In this document: positions 9,010 through 16,863 of the stretch, one piece after another | Layout of the letters: each line of letters starts with the position of its first letter | Numbering within the stretch: the first letter of the stretch is position 1 | Origin: UBA6059 sp040219045 | GTDB taxonomy: Bacteria; Bacteroidota; Bacteroidia; Cytophagales; Cyclobacteriaceae | Assembly: GCA_965229505.1 (NCBI GenBank) | Contig: OZ245881.1 | Span: 3,348,001 to 3,412,000, forward strand | Direction of reading: 5' to 3' | Length of the DNA: 64,000 bases | Program-made: the position numbers and the translations under genes | Notes under the pieces: model-generated | The model's database searches: none | Told to the model about the DNA's origin: nothing | The model's input: the letters and a program-made list of their open reading frames with translations, nothing else

Positions 9010-9764
9010 TGAGAGTGATTATCATAGAGGATGAACTACGCTCAGCAGAACGCCTGCGCAAGATGCTTATTAAGTTGGAAGCAGATATAGAGATAGATGC
9101 GATTCTGGATAGTCTCGTTTCAGCAAGAGAATGGTTTCGGGATAACAGTCCACCCGATTTGGCCTTTCTGGATATTCAGTTAGGTGACGGTACAAGCTTC
9201 GAACTACTGCATGAGCTAAAAAGTGACTTTCCTGTGATATTCACCACGGCCTTTGATCAGTATGCGATCAAGGCATTCAAGTACAAGAGCATCGATTACT
9301 TACTCAAACCAGTAGTCGAGGAGGAACTAGTACAGGCGATAGAGAAGTATCAAGCGTTAGGTAATCTTCCCTCAAAGCCATTGGTTCAAGATTTAGTATC
9401 AACACACAGGTTAATCACCGGGGATTTCAAGAAGCGCTTTCTGATCAAGATTGGCGAACAGTACAAGCCCGTGACCATCGACGAGGTGGCCTACTTTTAC
9501 TCCAGAGATAATCAGACCTATTTGATGACCCTACCGGGAAAATACTACCCTATCGATCAGTCCCTCGAACAGATTGAGAATAGCCTCAATCCGTTAGAGT
9601 TTTTCAGGGTAAGCCGTAAAATGTTAATTGGCCTGAATGCCATTGCTGAAGTCCATACCTACTTCAACAGTCGCCTGTTGATCAAACTACAGCCCTCTAC
9701 TGATCTTGAGTGCTTAGTCAGTAGAGAGCGCGTAAGTGACTTTAAGTCGTGGATGGATCTTTAG
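9009..9764 (+). CDS. LytTR family response regulator
   Basis: The 251-residue protein has a receiver domain (acidic pocket EDE at 7-9, phospho-acceptor Asp55 in AFLDIQLGD, Lys in LLKP near 98) and a C-terminal LytTR DNA-binding domain (about 145-250, with FYSRDNQTYL and FFRVSRKMLI). It is the partner of the LytS-type kinase directly upstream (TGATG overlap). LytTR proteins bind short direct repeats upstream of their targets; no such site is evident here. The 3' end overlaps the convergent reductase gene by 4 bp. Confidence 0.94.
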   Translation: MRVIIIEDELRSAERLRKMLIKLEADIEIDAILDSLVSAREWFRDNSPPDLAFLDIQLGDGTSFELLHELKSDFPVIFTTAFDQYAIKAFKYKSIDYLLKPVVEEELVQAIEKYQALGNLPSKPLVQDLVSTHRLITGDFKKRFLIKIGEQYKPVTIDEVAYFYSRDNQTYLMTLPGKYYPIDQSLEQIENSLNPLEFFRVSRKMLIGLNAIAEVHTYFNSRLLIKLQPSTDLECLVSRERVSDFKSWMDL

Positions 9765-10753
9765 TCCACTTTCAATACGAGTTTGCCAAGCTTGTCTCCA
9801 CTGAAAAGTCTCAGAAATGTGTCATGGAAGTTTTCAATGCCCTCTTCGATGTGTTCCTTTGACTTGAGCTTGCCTTGCATCATCCAGCCACCCATTTCCA
9901 TCGCGGCGGTTCTGAAGTCTTTCGCGTAATCCAATACCACAAATCCTTCCATTCTGGCTCTATTGACCAGTAGAGAAAGGTAGTTGACGGGACCTCTTGG
10001 AGCGGTGGCATTATATTGTGAGATAGCCCCACAGATAGGGATGCGAGCTCCTTTGTTGAGTCGGGTCAATGCGGCATCCAGTATGTCTCCTCCCACATTA
10101 TCAAAGTAGATGTCAATGCCACCAGGACAATGCTCTTTGATTGCCTTTTTCACATCTTCTGATTTGTAGTCGATGCAGGCATCAAAGCCAAATTCACTCA
10201 CAACATAGTCGCATTTGTCTTTACCTCCAGCAATTCCGACAACTCGACAGCCTTTGATCTTAGCGATCTGTCCAACTATACTTCCGACTGCCCCTGCAGC
10301 TCCTGAAACAAGAACAGTCTCACCTTCCTTGGGTTGTCCTATGTCCATGAGCCCAAAATAGGCCGTCATACCAGGCATACCCAAGGTACCAATGTAGGTG
10401 GGTAATGGGGCCAACTTCGGATCTACCTGATGCCAGCCTTTATCAGCGATGACGCAGTATTGCTGTACACCGCCCCATCCTGTATAGTAGTCGCCAACCT
10501 TGATGTCAAGGTTCTTTGACTCTACGACCTGCCCGACTGTACCAGCCCTCATGACTTCTCCGATCTGCACCGGGGGTATGTAAGAGCGGGCATCATTGAT
10601 CCAGCCGCGCATAGCAGGGTCAAGTGAGATATAGGATGTTTTTAGTATGGCCTCTCCGTCTTTGGCTTTCGGAATATCTTCTTCTAAAAGCTTCCATGTG
10701 TCAGCTTCAGGAAGGCCTACGGGTCGTTTAGCAAGGGTTATTCTCTTATTCAT
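9761..10753 (-). CDS. NADP-dependent medium-chain reductase (CurA/prostaglandin reductase-like)
   Basis: The 330-residue protein belongs to the zinc-free medium-chain dehydrogenase/reductase family. It has the early motif SLDPAMRGWI typical of leukotriene B4 12-hydroxydehydrogenase/CurA enzymes, then the Rossmann motif SGAAGAVGSIVGQIAK near 149 and GIDIYFDNVGGDILD near 215. Such enzymes reduce the double bond of alpha,beta-unsaturated carbonyls with NADPH, often for detoxification. The gene converges on the LytTR gene. Confidence 0.92.
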   Translation of the reverse strand: MNKRITLAKRPVGLPEADTWKLLEEDIPKAKDGEAILKTSYISLDPAMRGWINDARSYIPPVQIGEVMRAGTVGQVVESKNLDIKVGDYYTGWGGVQQYCVIADKGWHQVDPKLAPLPTYIGTLGMPGMTAYFGLMDIGQPKEGETVLVSGAAGAVGSIVGQIAKIKGCRVVGIAGGKDKCDYVVSEFGFDACIDYKSEDVKKAIKEHCPGGIDIYFDNVGGDILDAALTRLNKGARIPICGAISQYNATAPRGPVNYLSLLVNRARMEGFVVLDYAKDFRTAAMEMGGWMMQGKLKSKEHIEEGIENFHDTFLRLFSGDKLGKLVLKVD

Positions 10754-10787
10754 AGTGTAGTTCCATTAGAAGAGGAAAGGTAATTAA

Positions 10788-10809
10788 AATAGTATGCATG
10801 CATACTATT
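10788..10809. promoter_or_regulatory. 22-bp perfect palindrome over a start codon
   Basis: Bases 10788-10809 form a perfect palindrome with core ATGCATGCAT and outer arms AATAGT/ACTATT. It lies between two divergent genes (starts at 10753 and 10798) and includes the ATG of the plus-strand gene. It could be an operator for a dimeric regulator acting on both genes; this is inference from position and symmetry. Confidence 0.45.
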
Positions 10810-11880
10810 CAAAAGGAAATATTACTGACAGCCTTTGCCGTCTATGTCGGATGGTTAATCTTTACTCTAATCTGGACTACATTCTATCTGATCGATTTGA
10901 AAAACCTACTCACCCTTGTTATTATAGTTTCTTGTCTATACGGTACGAGCTATCAGCAGTTTAGGCATTTTGATACCTCTGATCCCAGGGGATTGAGCGA
11001 CTCTCATAGCTATATTGAAATGTCGCATGGAAACTACGAGGTAAAGGACATACACAAATTCAGACCTTTAATTCCAATCATGGCAGGAGCTTTACAGAAG
11101 GTGCTCAATACTGTCATAAGAGATCAGAATGAAGCGGACAAGCTCTCATTTTACATGGTGAACTTCGGAATCGTAAGTTTGACGGCCTTTCTACTGTATC
11201 TCATTCTTTCGCACTTTGGCTTTAGATATGAAATGGCGATGATGGGGGTATTTTTCTTTCTTAGTAGCCGGATTGTCGTGATTTCTACTGCCACCCCGAT
11301 AGTTGATTCATTATACTATTTGGCCATTGCCGGACTGGTATTTCTGGTAGAGAAGAGGAAATTGGTTCATCTAAGTTGGTTACTGCCTGTGATGGTTCTT
11401 TCAAAAGAGACCTTTTTGCCATTTCTTTTCTTGCCGTTATTCATAGCTGATTTTAGGAAGCCAACTTATGCGCTGGGTATCGCTTTGGCGATTGTCGCCA
11501 GCATAGGTATTAGGGTTTTGATCGATTCGAGCACTCCTTCCCAATCATCAGGCCTTATTGACATTGTCCTGGGACATGCCAACAATATTATAGGGAAAAT
11601 TCGAGGAACTTTCTCCTTGTCAGGCCTGCATGACTGGCAAAATGGGTTTTCTTTTATTCTGGTCTTGTCGATACTGGGCTTTCGGCGGGATGCATTAGCA
11701 GGTAAGAGATCGGTTCCCGGCTACCTGTTGTTTATTATACCCATATCAATATTCTATGGCTTGTTGAGCGGCAATTTTGGCAGAATGCTTTTTACGGCTT
11801 TCATTCCCATTTACGCCTATGCTTTGATTTTTATTGATTCCATCATTAGAAGATCACAGAAGAGCAACAACTTAAGCTAA
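10798..11880 (+). CDS. Polytopic membrane protein, GT-C glycosyltransferase-like
   Basis: The 360-residue protein has around nine or ten hydrophobic segments. The first large loop has an acidic, aromatic stretch (SDSHSYIEMSHGNYE) followed by FRPLIPIMAGALQ, similar in layout to the first periplasmic loop of GT-C-fold glycosyltransferases. That suggests a lipid-linked sugar transferase, but no motif is decisive. It is a single gene between the reductase and the cyclase genes. Its start codon lies inside a 22-bp palindrome. Confidence 0.65.
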   Translation: MHTIQKEILLTAFAVYVGWLIFTLIWTTFYLIDLKNLLTLVIIVSCLYGTSYQQFRHFDTSDPRGLSDSHSYIEMSHGNYEVKDIHKFRPLIPIMAGALQKVLNTVIRDQNEADKLSFYMVNFGIVSLTAFLLYLILSHFGFRYEMAMMGVFFFLSSRIVVISTATPIVDSLYYLAIAGLVFLVEKRKLVHLSWLLPVMVLSKETFLPFLFLPLFIADFRKPTYALGIALAIVASIGIRVLIDSSTPSQSSGLIDIVLGHANNIIGKIRGTFSLSGLHDWQNGFSFILVLSILGFRRDALAGKRSVPGYLLFIIPISIFYGLLSGNFGRMLFTAFIPIYAYALIFIDSIIRRSQKSNNLS

Positions 11881-11943
11881 TAACAAGAGATTGATGTACT
11901 CCCGTAGTGCACTTACTTGTTGAGAATATTGCTATTTTGAAGT

Positions 11944-13041
11944 GTGATCTCAAGCAGCCAAAAGCGAAAAATACAGGGAGTCCTCTTCTACATGTTTGGT
12001 GTAACCTTTCTGGGCGCAGTTTACGCGCTAATAGAAGCCGGTTTATTGGGAGATGCAAATGTTTACCCGAGCACCCAAAACCCTTACAGTACGAAAGATT
12101 CGTTTATTGGTATATTGACGGGTACCTCCTTTTTAGGTCTCTTTATCGGCTACCTGGAGATGTATCTATTTGATCGGCTCTTTATACGAGCGAGCTTCGG
12201 ACTGAAGGTGCTTGCCAAGGGTCTTTTGTATGTGTTGGGTACATCCGTGCTCCTGATCGTCCTTGGCTGGGCAGTGGCAGTGATCAAGCATGAAGTGCCC
12301 TTCTATGACCCCATAGCAGTCAGAAACGTCTCAGCCTTTACATACAACTTCGTATTTCTGACCATATTGATCTACGCGTGCATCGGCATCATACTGTTGA
12401 TTTTCATCAAAGTGATGGGTGATAGTCTCGGGTCGGGAGCATTGATCAATTTCCTGACAGGCAAATACCACCAACCCAGAGTAGAAGATCGCATTTTCAT
12501 GTTTCTCGATATGTACGATTCTACTCCAATAGCCGAGTCAATCGGCCATGTCAGATATTTCCAATTGTTAAATGATTGCTTTTCAGATATGACAGATTCC
12601 ATATTGGATAGTGGAGGAGAGATTTATCAATATGTCGGTGATGAGGTGATTATTACATGGCCTATCGGAATAGGCTTAAATCGGGCGAATTATCTCAACT
12701 GCTTCTTTGAAATCAAGCAAATGCTCATTTCAAAGTCAGATGATTATCAGAAGAGTTATGGCGTAGTACCACGCTTTAAAGCCGGTGTGCACCATGGTAA
12801 TGTAACGGCCGGTGAGTTAGGCCTCATAAAAAAGCAGGTGATGTTTTCCGGTGACGTGTTAAATACTACCGCCAGGCTAAGAGACCTTTGCAAGACTTAC
12901 AAAACAGACCTGATCGCATCACGCAAGTTATTGGACAAAACACCGGGTCTTGAACAATATCAAATCACCGACCATGGTGACAATGAGGTGCGCGGACGTC
13001 AGGAAAGTGTCGGTGTGGCTGGGGTGATGAGGTCAGGTTAA
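11944..13041 (+). CDS. Membrane-anchored class III adenylate/guanylate cyclase
   Basis: The N-terminal half has four membrane segments (to about residue 160). The C-terminal half is a class III nucleotide cyclase domain: FMFLDMYDSTPIAE with the first metal-binding Asp, GGEIYQYVGDEVIITW with the second, FKAGVHHGNVTAGELG, and GDVLNTTARL near the end, which carries the Asn-Arg transition-state region. It should make cAMP or cGMP at the inner membrane. ATG at 11944 follows a 60-bp gap. The stop codon coincides with the first bases of the cassette array that begins at 13040. Confidence 0.88.
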   Translation: MISSSQKRKIQGVLFYMFGVTFLGAVYALIEAGLLGDANVYPSTQNPYSTKDSFIGILTGTSFLGLFIGYLEMYLFDRLFIRASFGLKVLAKGLLYVLGTSVLLIVLGWAVAVIKHEVPFYDPIAVRNVSAFTYNFVFLTILIYACIGIILLIFIKVMGDSLGSGALINFLTGKYHQPRVEDRIFMFLDMYDSTPIAESIGHVRYFQLLNDCFSDMTDSILDSGGEIYQYVGDEVIITWPIGIGLNRANYLNCFFEIKQMLISKSDDYQKSYGVVPRFKAGVHHGNVTAGELGLIKKQVMFSGDVLNTTARLRDLCKTYKTDLIASRKLLDKTPGLEQYQITDHGDNEVRGRQESVGVAGVMRSG

Positions 13042-13261
13042 CGATTAGCTATTGGGTGTGAGACCGCTTGTAAAGAGCCCGAGTGTAGCGAAACTGCCCA
13101 ACCCCTACAACGGTATCCACGAAGAACTGCGTTTACATGTCAAAGGTCAGAAAGAAAATAGCATCTACGAAGCACAAAAGTGTCATAATGGGCAGTTTTC
13201 GTTGGCAAGTCCAGATGAGGCTGGCGGAGAGCACTTTGGCGTATAACTACCAACGACTGTT
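13040..13261 (-). repeat. attC-like cassette site 1 (222 bp)
   Basis: The site runs from AAC (13040-13042, overlapping the cyclase stop codon) to GTT (13259-13261). It contains an inverted pair CGAAACTGCCCA / TGGGCAGTTTTCG in its interior. About 75 bp (TGTAAAGAGC to ACTGCGTT) match site 4 at roughly 80 percent by eye, and shorter matches occur in sites 2 and 3. Read on the minus strand it lies downstream of the YD-repeat gene, where an integron attC would sit. An open frame at 13052-13246 is part of the repeat and not a gene. Confidence 0.65.
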
Positions 13262-13269
13262 ATGCACTA

Positions 13270-13956
13270 TCATTTGCAGTCATACTTGTAATAAATGTTC
13301 TTTTTGAATTCATCGGCTGCCCCAAATTCAGTTCTTTCAACTTTGTTCCCTAGTTCGTCAAATTTGGTTGCTTCTCTCATTCTTTGCTTTCCTTTTTCAT
13401 CCAGCCATGTCCATTCAATAAGGTTGTTGTCTGAATCATATTTTCTGAGATACGTATGAGCCCATCGTTCCTGATCATTCTTGTTGAACATGGTTCGCTT
13501 AATTAATCCATCGTTCAGGTCGTATTCATAAGTGATATAACTGCTGTCAGGTAGAAAAAGATGCTTCACTTGGTTACCTCTTAAATCGTAACTATGTTCG
13601 GTCAAATACATAAGATTATCAGAGGTTTTGTCAGGGAATTCAGACCTTCGAACTAGTTGGTTCTGTTCGTTATATTCGTAGCGCAAAGTATATATGTTAG
13701 CAGTATCTGAATTTTTTATCCCGTACCAATTTTCTTCAATCAAATTGCAGTTGTTGTCATATTCATATGTGTGGATTTGAGTTTCAGAGGAATCTACATA
13801 CCATATCATTTTGGATTTTAGTTCACCTAAATATTCGAATTTGTGGGTTAGGCGTTCACCGTTGAATTGTTGAATTAGAAGACAGTCTGATTGAATACTT
13901 GTTCCACATGAAAAGTCAAAAAGTAAGAGAATGAAAAGAAATTTGTTGAAATCCAT
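13270..13956 (-). CDS. YD/RHS-repeat-like lipoprotein (cassette gene)
   Basis: The 228-residue protein has a short lipoprotein leader (FDFSCG) and then about eight repeats of 20-25 residues with the pattern TYEYDxxxNLI, YEYNEQNQLV, YDLRGNQV, as in RHS/YD-repeat proteins. Such repeats form beta-shell or beta-rod surfaces. It is much shorter than true RHS toxins and has no toxin tip, so it is likely a small surface lipoprotein of unknown role. It is a single-gene cassette bounded by attC-like sites 1 and 2. Its 5' box (GTTATATACTATC) is nearly complementary to its own 3' box (GATAGTGCATAAC), 11 of 13 positions. Confidence 0.75.
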   Translation of the reverse strand: MDFNKFLFILLLFDFSCGTSIQSDCLLIQQFNGERLTHKFEYLGELKSKMIWYVDSSETQIHTYEYDNNCNLIEENWYGIKNSDTANIYTLRYEYNEQNQLVRRSEFPDKTSDNLMYLTEHSYDLRGNQVKHLFLPDSSYITYEYDLNDGLIKRTMFNKNDQERWAHTYLRKYDSDNNLIEWTWLDEKGKQRMREATKFDELGNKVERTEFGAADEFKKNIYYKYDCK

Positions 13957-13967
13957 AGATAGTATAT

Positions 13968-14195
13968 AACGCCCATTTATGAAGCGTGTGCTCTCAATTT
14001 AGTGGACAGCACTAAAATAGCGGAAGCGCACCACAAGCACAACGGTTCCAAATGGCACTACGATCCGAAAGTAAAAAATCCTGCGAGCAGAAGTAAGTAG
14101 AAAGCACCGTCCATTCCAAGCGGCTGATTCATGGTGATGGAACTGCTACATTAGACTGGACAGAGGCAGTTGGCGCATTCTTGCTAGCGATTGTT
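13968..14195 (-). repeat. attC-like cassette site 2 (228 bp)
   Basis: It runs from AAC at 13968-13970 (AACGCCCATTTATGAAGCG) to GTT at 14193-14195. Its middle (CTAAAATAGCGGAAG to AAAAAATCC) aligns with site 3. The stop codon of the neighbouring small membrane gene (14184-14186) falls inside the site. The order AACGCCC at one end and GTT at the other matches the RYYYAAC/GTTRRRY layout of attC sites in reverse. Confidence 0.65.
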
Positions 14196-14381
14196 GTGGG
14201 TATGTGCTTTTTTCGTTAATGCCCTAATTAGAAAGATAATCCCAGTGATTATCAAGCCAATTCCGGCAATTAGCATTGTTGTGTTGTATGGGTGTCCAAG
14301 TGAAGTTGTCCAAGCCCAAGCGTTAAGAAGCCATCCAATTACAATCATCGAAATTGCCGTTAGTACTCGCCTTAGTCTCAT
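14184..14381 (-). CDS. Small two-helix membrane protein (cassette gene)
   Basis: I do not recognise this 65-residue protein. It has two hydrophobic segments (SMIVIGWLLNAWAW and MLIAGIGLIITGIIFLI) and a basic tail. Its start overlaps the end of the upstream lipoprotein gene by 4 bp (ATGA), so the two form a two-gene cassette. Its stop codon lies inside attC-like site 2, as often seen in compact gene cassettes. Confidence 0.6.
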   Translation of the reverse strand: MRLRRVLTAISMIVIGWLLNAWAWTTSLGHPYNTTMLIAGIGLIITGIIFLIRALTKKAHTHNNR

Positions 14382-14824
14382 TGGTAGGTCTCTGGATAAG
14401 TCTGGTCAAATTGAATATTCTCTAATTCCAAATCCGTTGATAGACTATCGAATTCCCGTTTAGATAGAGGTCCATAAACAAGATATCCAGTCCTAGTTGT
14501 TGGGTTGTCCATTTCAATAACGTAGAAGTTAGTTATTGAGGTAATGATGTTGAAACCTTCTTGATGTCCAGACATTGGGTGTTGCTTGGCAATAATAAAA
14601 TGTTCGTTATGCCCAACTTCAAAAACGTAGTTGGGCACAATTCCAATAAATGATCCACTACTTCCTTCAACTTCTTTAGAAATTCCACGATTTTCTTGCA
14701 TATCGATCCACAAGGCATGATATGAACCGATAATTCGATCAGAACCACTATCAAATAAACCAAAGCAGCTCGTTAAGCCAAAGGCAATTGTTAGAAAGAG
14801 AGTTGGTTGGATTACCCTATTCAT
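14378..14824 (-). CDS. Hypothetical lipoprotein (cassette gene)
   Basis: The protein is unknown. From the ATG at 14824 it has a lipoprotein leader (LFLTIAFGLTSC) and about 130 residues of mixed strands. An upstream ATG at 14848 would put the start within the attC-like site 3 boundary and spoil the leader. It overlaps the small membrane protein gene by 4 bp and is the first gene of the two-gene cassette. The cassette 5' box (GTTGTGGGTAATG) and its 3' box (CATACCCACAAC) share nine contiguous complementary bases. Confidence 0.65.
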   Translation of the reverse strand: MNRVIQPTLFLTIAFGLTSCFGLFDSGSDRIIGSYHALWIDMQENRGISKEVEGSSGSFIGIVPNYVFEVGHNEHFIIAKQHPMSGHQEGFNIITSITNFYVIEMDNPTTRTGYLVYGPLSKREFDSLSTDLELENIQFDQTYPETYQ

Positions 14825-14846
14825 ATGCGGTTCAGGCATTACCCAC

Positions 14847-15072
14847 AACGCCCATGTATGAGGCGTGTGCTCTCACTTTGTGGACGACACTAAAATAGTG
14901 AAGTCTGCCGGTGCTTCCAAAGTTTGTAGAAAGCTGTGCGTTCTGAAAGATGAAAAAATCCCGCACACCAAAGTATCTAAATAGCACAAAACTTTCTCGG
15001 TGGCAGACTCATGGTCGAGTTCAGATGCAATGTGTAGAAAGCGCGTAAGCACATGCCTTCATACATATTGTT
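14847..15072 (-). repeat. attC-like cassette site 3 (226 bp)
   Basis: This is the clearest of the four sites. The ends are near-perfect inverted repeats: AACGCCCATGTATGAGGCGTGTGCT at one end pairs with AGCACATGCCTTCATACATATTGTT at the other. An inner pair AGTCTGCC/GGCAGACT gives a second stem. It is bounded by AAC (14847-14849) and GTT (15070-15072), and the GTT overlaps the stop codon of the adjacent gene. Confidence 0.7.
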
Positions 15073-15712
15073 ACATACCGGTCTTCGGTTTAAATGAGTC
15101 AATAAATTTGGCTATTTCGCTGTTGTCGGCCTGCCAATCTGGTTCGTTGGTCACACCTTGTAGGATGTAGATGTTGGATTTAGTTGATATGATTTCAGTT
15201 AGTCCTATGAAAGTTGATGTGTCCCTATCTACCTCTGTTAATGCTCGCTCAGTTCTTCCGTTCAGAGAGTCAATCGAGATCAAGTCAAATCGGAATTTAT
15301 CTGTTTTGCCATTGTTGAGAACTCGTTCCCATTGTTCGATCAAGTTAGTTCTGATGTTACTTCCTGGCTCAACTTTTACCAGTAGCGTTGTGACAAGCGT
15401 TGAGTCGTCAGAAACAGATATGGCAAACAAGCGTGATTTGTTGTCAAGCGTTTTGTACCAGTAGCCTGTTGGGAGTTGAACCGAAAATAGGCTGTCCTCA
15501 AAAATTAGTTGTTCTTCAGAGTATTGAGAGAGTTCAGATAGAAGTTGTTTAGGAGTTGTAGTTGGTTCGTCAAAAATGTAATTGCGGTTGCTGACAAGAT
15601 AAATGACCGTTGTTATTGCGAGCAGGATAAGAGTTACCCAAACAGAACTCTTTTTATAAGATTCCTTATGTTTTTTTCGGGTTTCAAAATACTGTTCGTT
15701 GAGTTTGTTCAT
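15071..15712 (-). CDS. Hypothetical single-pass membrane protein (cassette gene)
   Basis: I do not recognise it. From the ATG at 15712 it has a basic N-terminus, one membrane segment (WVTLILLAITTVIYLV, about residues 27-42) and a periplasmic domain of about 170 residues with alternating strands (SVQLPTGYWYKT, IYILQGVT), possibly a PsbP/DUF1795-like fold. The stop codon overlaps the GTT of attC-like site 3. Its 5' box (GTTATATGCC) matches the complement of its 3' box (GGTATGTAAC) at 8 of 10 positions. Confidence 0.65.
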   Translation of the reverse strand: MNKLNEQYFETRKKHKESYKKSSVWVTLILLAITTVIYLVSNRNYIFDEPTTTPKQLLSELSQYSEEQLIFEDSLFSVQLPTGYWYKTLDNKSRLFAISVSDDSTLVTTLLVKVEPGSNIRTNLIEQWERVLNNGKTDKFRFDLISIDSLNGRTERALTEVDRDTSTFIGLTEIISTKSNIYILQGVTNEPDWQADNSEIAKFIDSFKPKTGM

Positions 15713-15740
15713 TGCACTGGCTAGTAGCACTCTGGCATAT

Positions 15741-15966
15741 AACGATCAGATATGGCGAGTGGCCATACCCTTTGTAAAGAGCATAAAAGTAGTGAAACTG
15801 ACCAACACCTACAACGGCATCTACGAAGCACTGCGTTCTGAAAGTCAAAGTCCAGAAAGACGAAAAGGAGGGAGGGGAAATGAAAGTAACAGAATGGGCG
15901 GTGAAGCGGTTGAGTTGCACTGAAACTAGCAGAAAGCACACAGGCATATTCGCGCTAGTGCCTGTT
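15741..15966 (-). repeat. attC-like cassette site 4 (226 bp)
   Basis: It runs from AAC at 15741-15743 to GTT at 15964-15966. It shares the conserved block TGTAAAGAGC..GTAGTGAAACTGACC..CCTACAACGG..ACTGCGTT with site 1, and ACTGCGTTCTGAAAG with site 3. Its distal end (CTAACAGGCACTAGCGCG on the minus strand) resembles the matching ends of sites 2 and 3. Confidence 0.65.
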
Positions 15967-15970
15967 AGAG

Positions 15971-16543
15971 CTAGTTTATTTCTGGTATGTTCGACAGGTG
16001 AGGCAGGAGGATTTCAACCGCTAAAATTCTTTTCACGACAGGATTGTTCAGATCAAAGTTGGAGTACCCAACAACAACACTGTTAGCAATCAGACTTGGA
16101 CCAATGCCACCAGTCTCTGTGATCATGTAGACGTATTCACCGACCATGTCATCGCATTCTTTCACCGTTGTTAAAGCGTTAATGTATTCGCTATTCCAAG
16201 ATGTTCCGATATACTTTTTCGTTAGTCCGCTATCCGATTCAATGAATTCGTATTTAAATATCATAGTGTCGAGCCTGAAAAGTCGTTCAGCTAGTTTCGA
16301 GTTCTTTAATAAATCAGCGTAAAACTCAGTATCATCTGATGCAAGGGGTTGTAAGAAGTTTATACATTTTTCGCTGAAGTTAGACCCCTCTGAATTTTCG
16401 ATGATGTTCTCAAATTCGTCAGTTAGTTCGGTTAGAAGTTGGGAGTATTCTCCATCCAAGTTCTGGTTCAGGGTTTCCAGGCAGTCTGAGTTAGACGGGC
16501 CACAGGAATAGATGAAAAGGAGAAGAATTAGGTATCGAAGCAT
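15971..16543 (-). CDS. Hypothetical lipoprotein (cassette gene)
   Basis: The protein is unknown. From the ATG at 16543 it has a lipoprotein leader (MLRYLILLLFIYSCG) and a mostly helical acidic domain, followed by a conserved-looking strand region (VGEYVYMITETGGIGPSLI). It is the first cassette of the array, closest to the transposase/recombinase pair. Its 5' box GTTAGAGCTAA and 3' box CTAGCTCTAAC are complementary at 10 of 11 positions, the best agreement in the array. Confidence 0.65.
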   Translation of the reverse strand: MLRYLILLLFIYSCGPSNSDCLETLNQNLDGEYSQLLTELTDEFENIIENSEGSNFSEKCINFLQPLASDDTEFYADLLKNSKLAERLFRLDTMIFKYEFIESDSGLTKKYIGTSWNSEYINALTTVKECDDMVGEYVYMITETGGIGPSLIANSVVVGYSNFDLNNPVVKRILAVEILLPHLSNIPEIN

Positions 16544-16556
16544 AATTAGCTCTAAC

Positions 16557-16863
16557 AATATAGTGTTTTAAGACTATTTTGTCCAAAGATATACAGTGTG
16601 GATTAATGCAGTTTTTGTGGGACAAATTAGGCTTAAAACCCAGTTGGGCGGGGCTTCTTGCTTGCTATGGGCTTATTTAAGTTTGAAGAGTTCCCTGGCA
16701 AGCCATTGGAAGGAGGATGCAAGCAGAAAACACTGACCAGAGGCGGCTAATAGGAGCCTCGAAAAGTTTTCCGGAATACCATAGGCAGAGGTTTCCCTGC
16801 CACGCGTATGTTGGCTGAGATAGTGTTTTCATCATGTCAAAGATCGTTTTATCCTACATTCCA
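16557..16863. other. Gene-free end of the IS91-like segment
   Basis: No gene is seen here. It holds an inverted pair TTTTGTCC (about 16577) and GGGACAAA (about 16618), and a G-rich stretch (GTTGGGCGGGGC). It lies between the first cassette boundary and the 3' end of the transposase gene and probably holds one terminus (ori or ter) of the IS91-like element, which is expected to lack normal terminal inverted repeats. The exact end cannot be placed. Confidence 0.4.

Noticed and set aside
13052..13246. Open frame of 64 codons on the plus strand
   Set aside because: It lies entirely in attC-like site 1, which recurs as a non-coding site elsewhere, and has no coding character.
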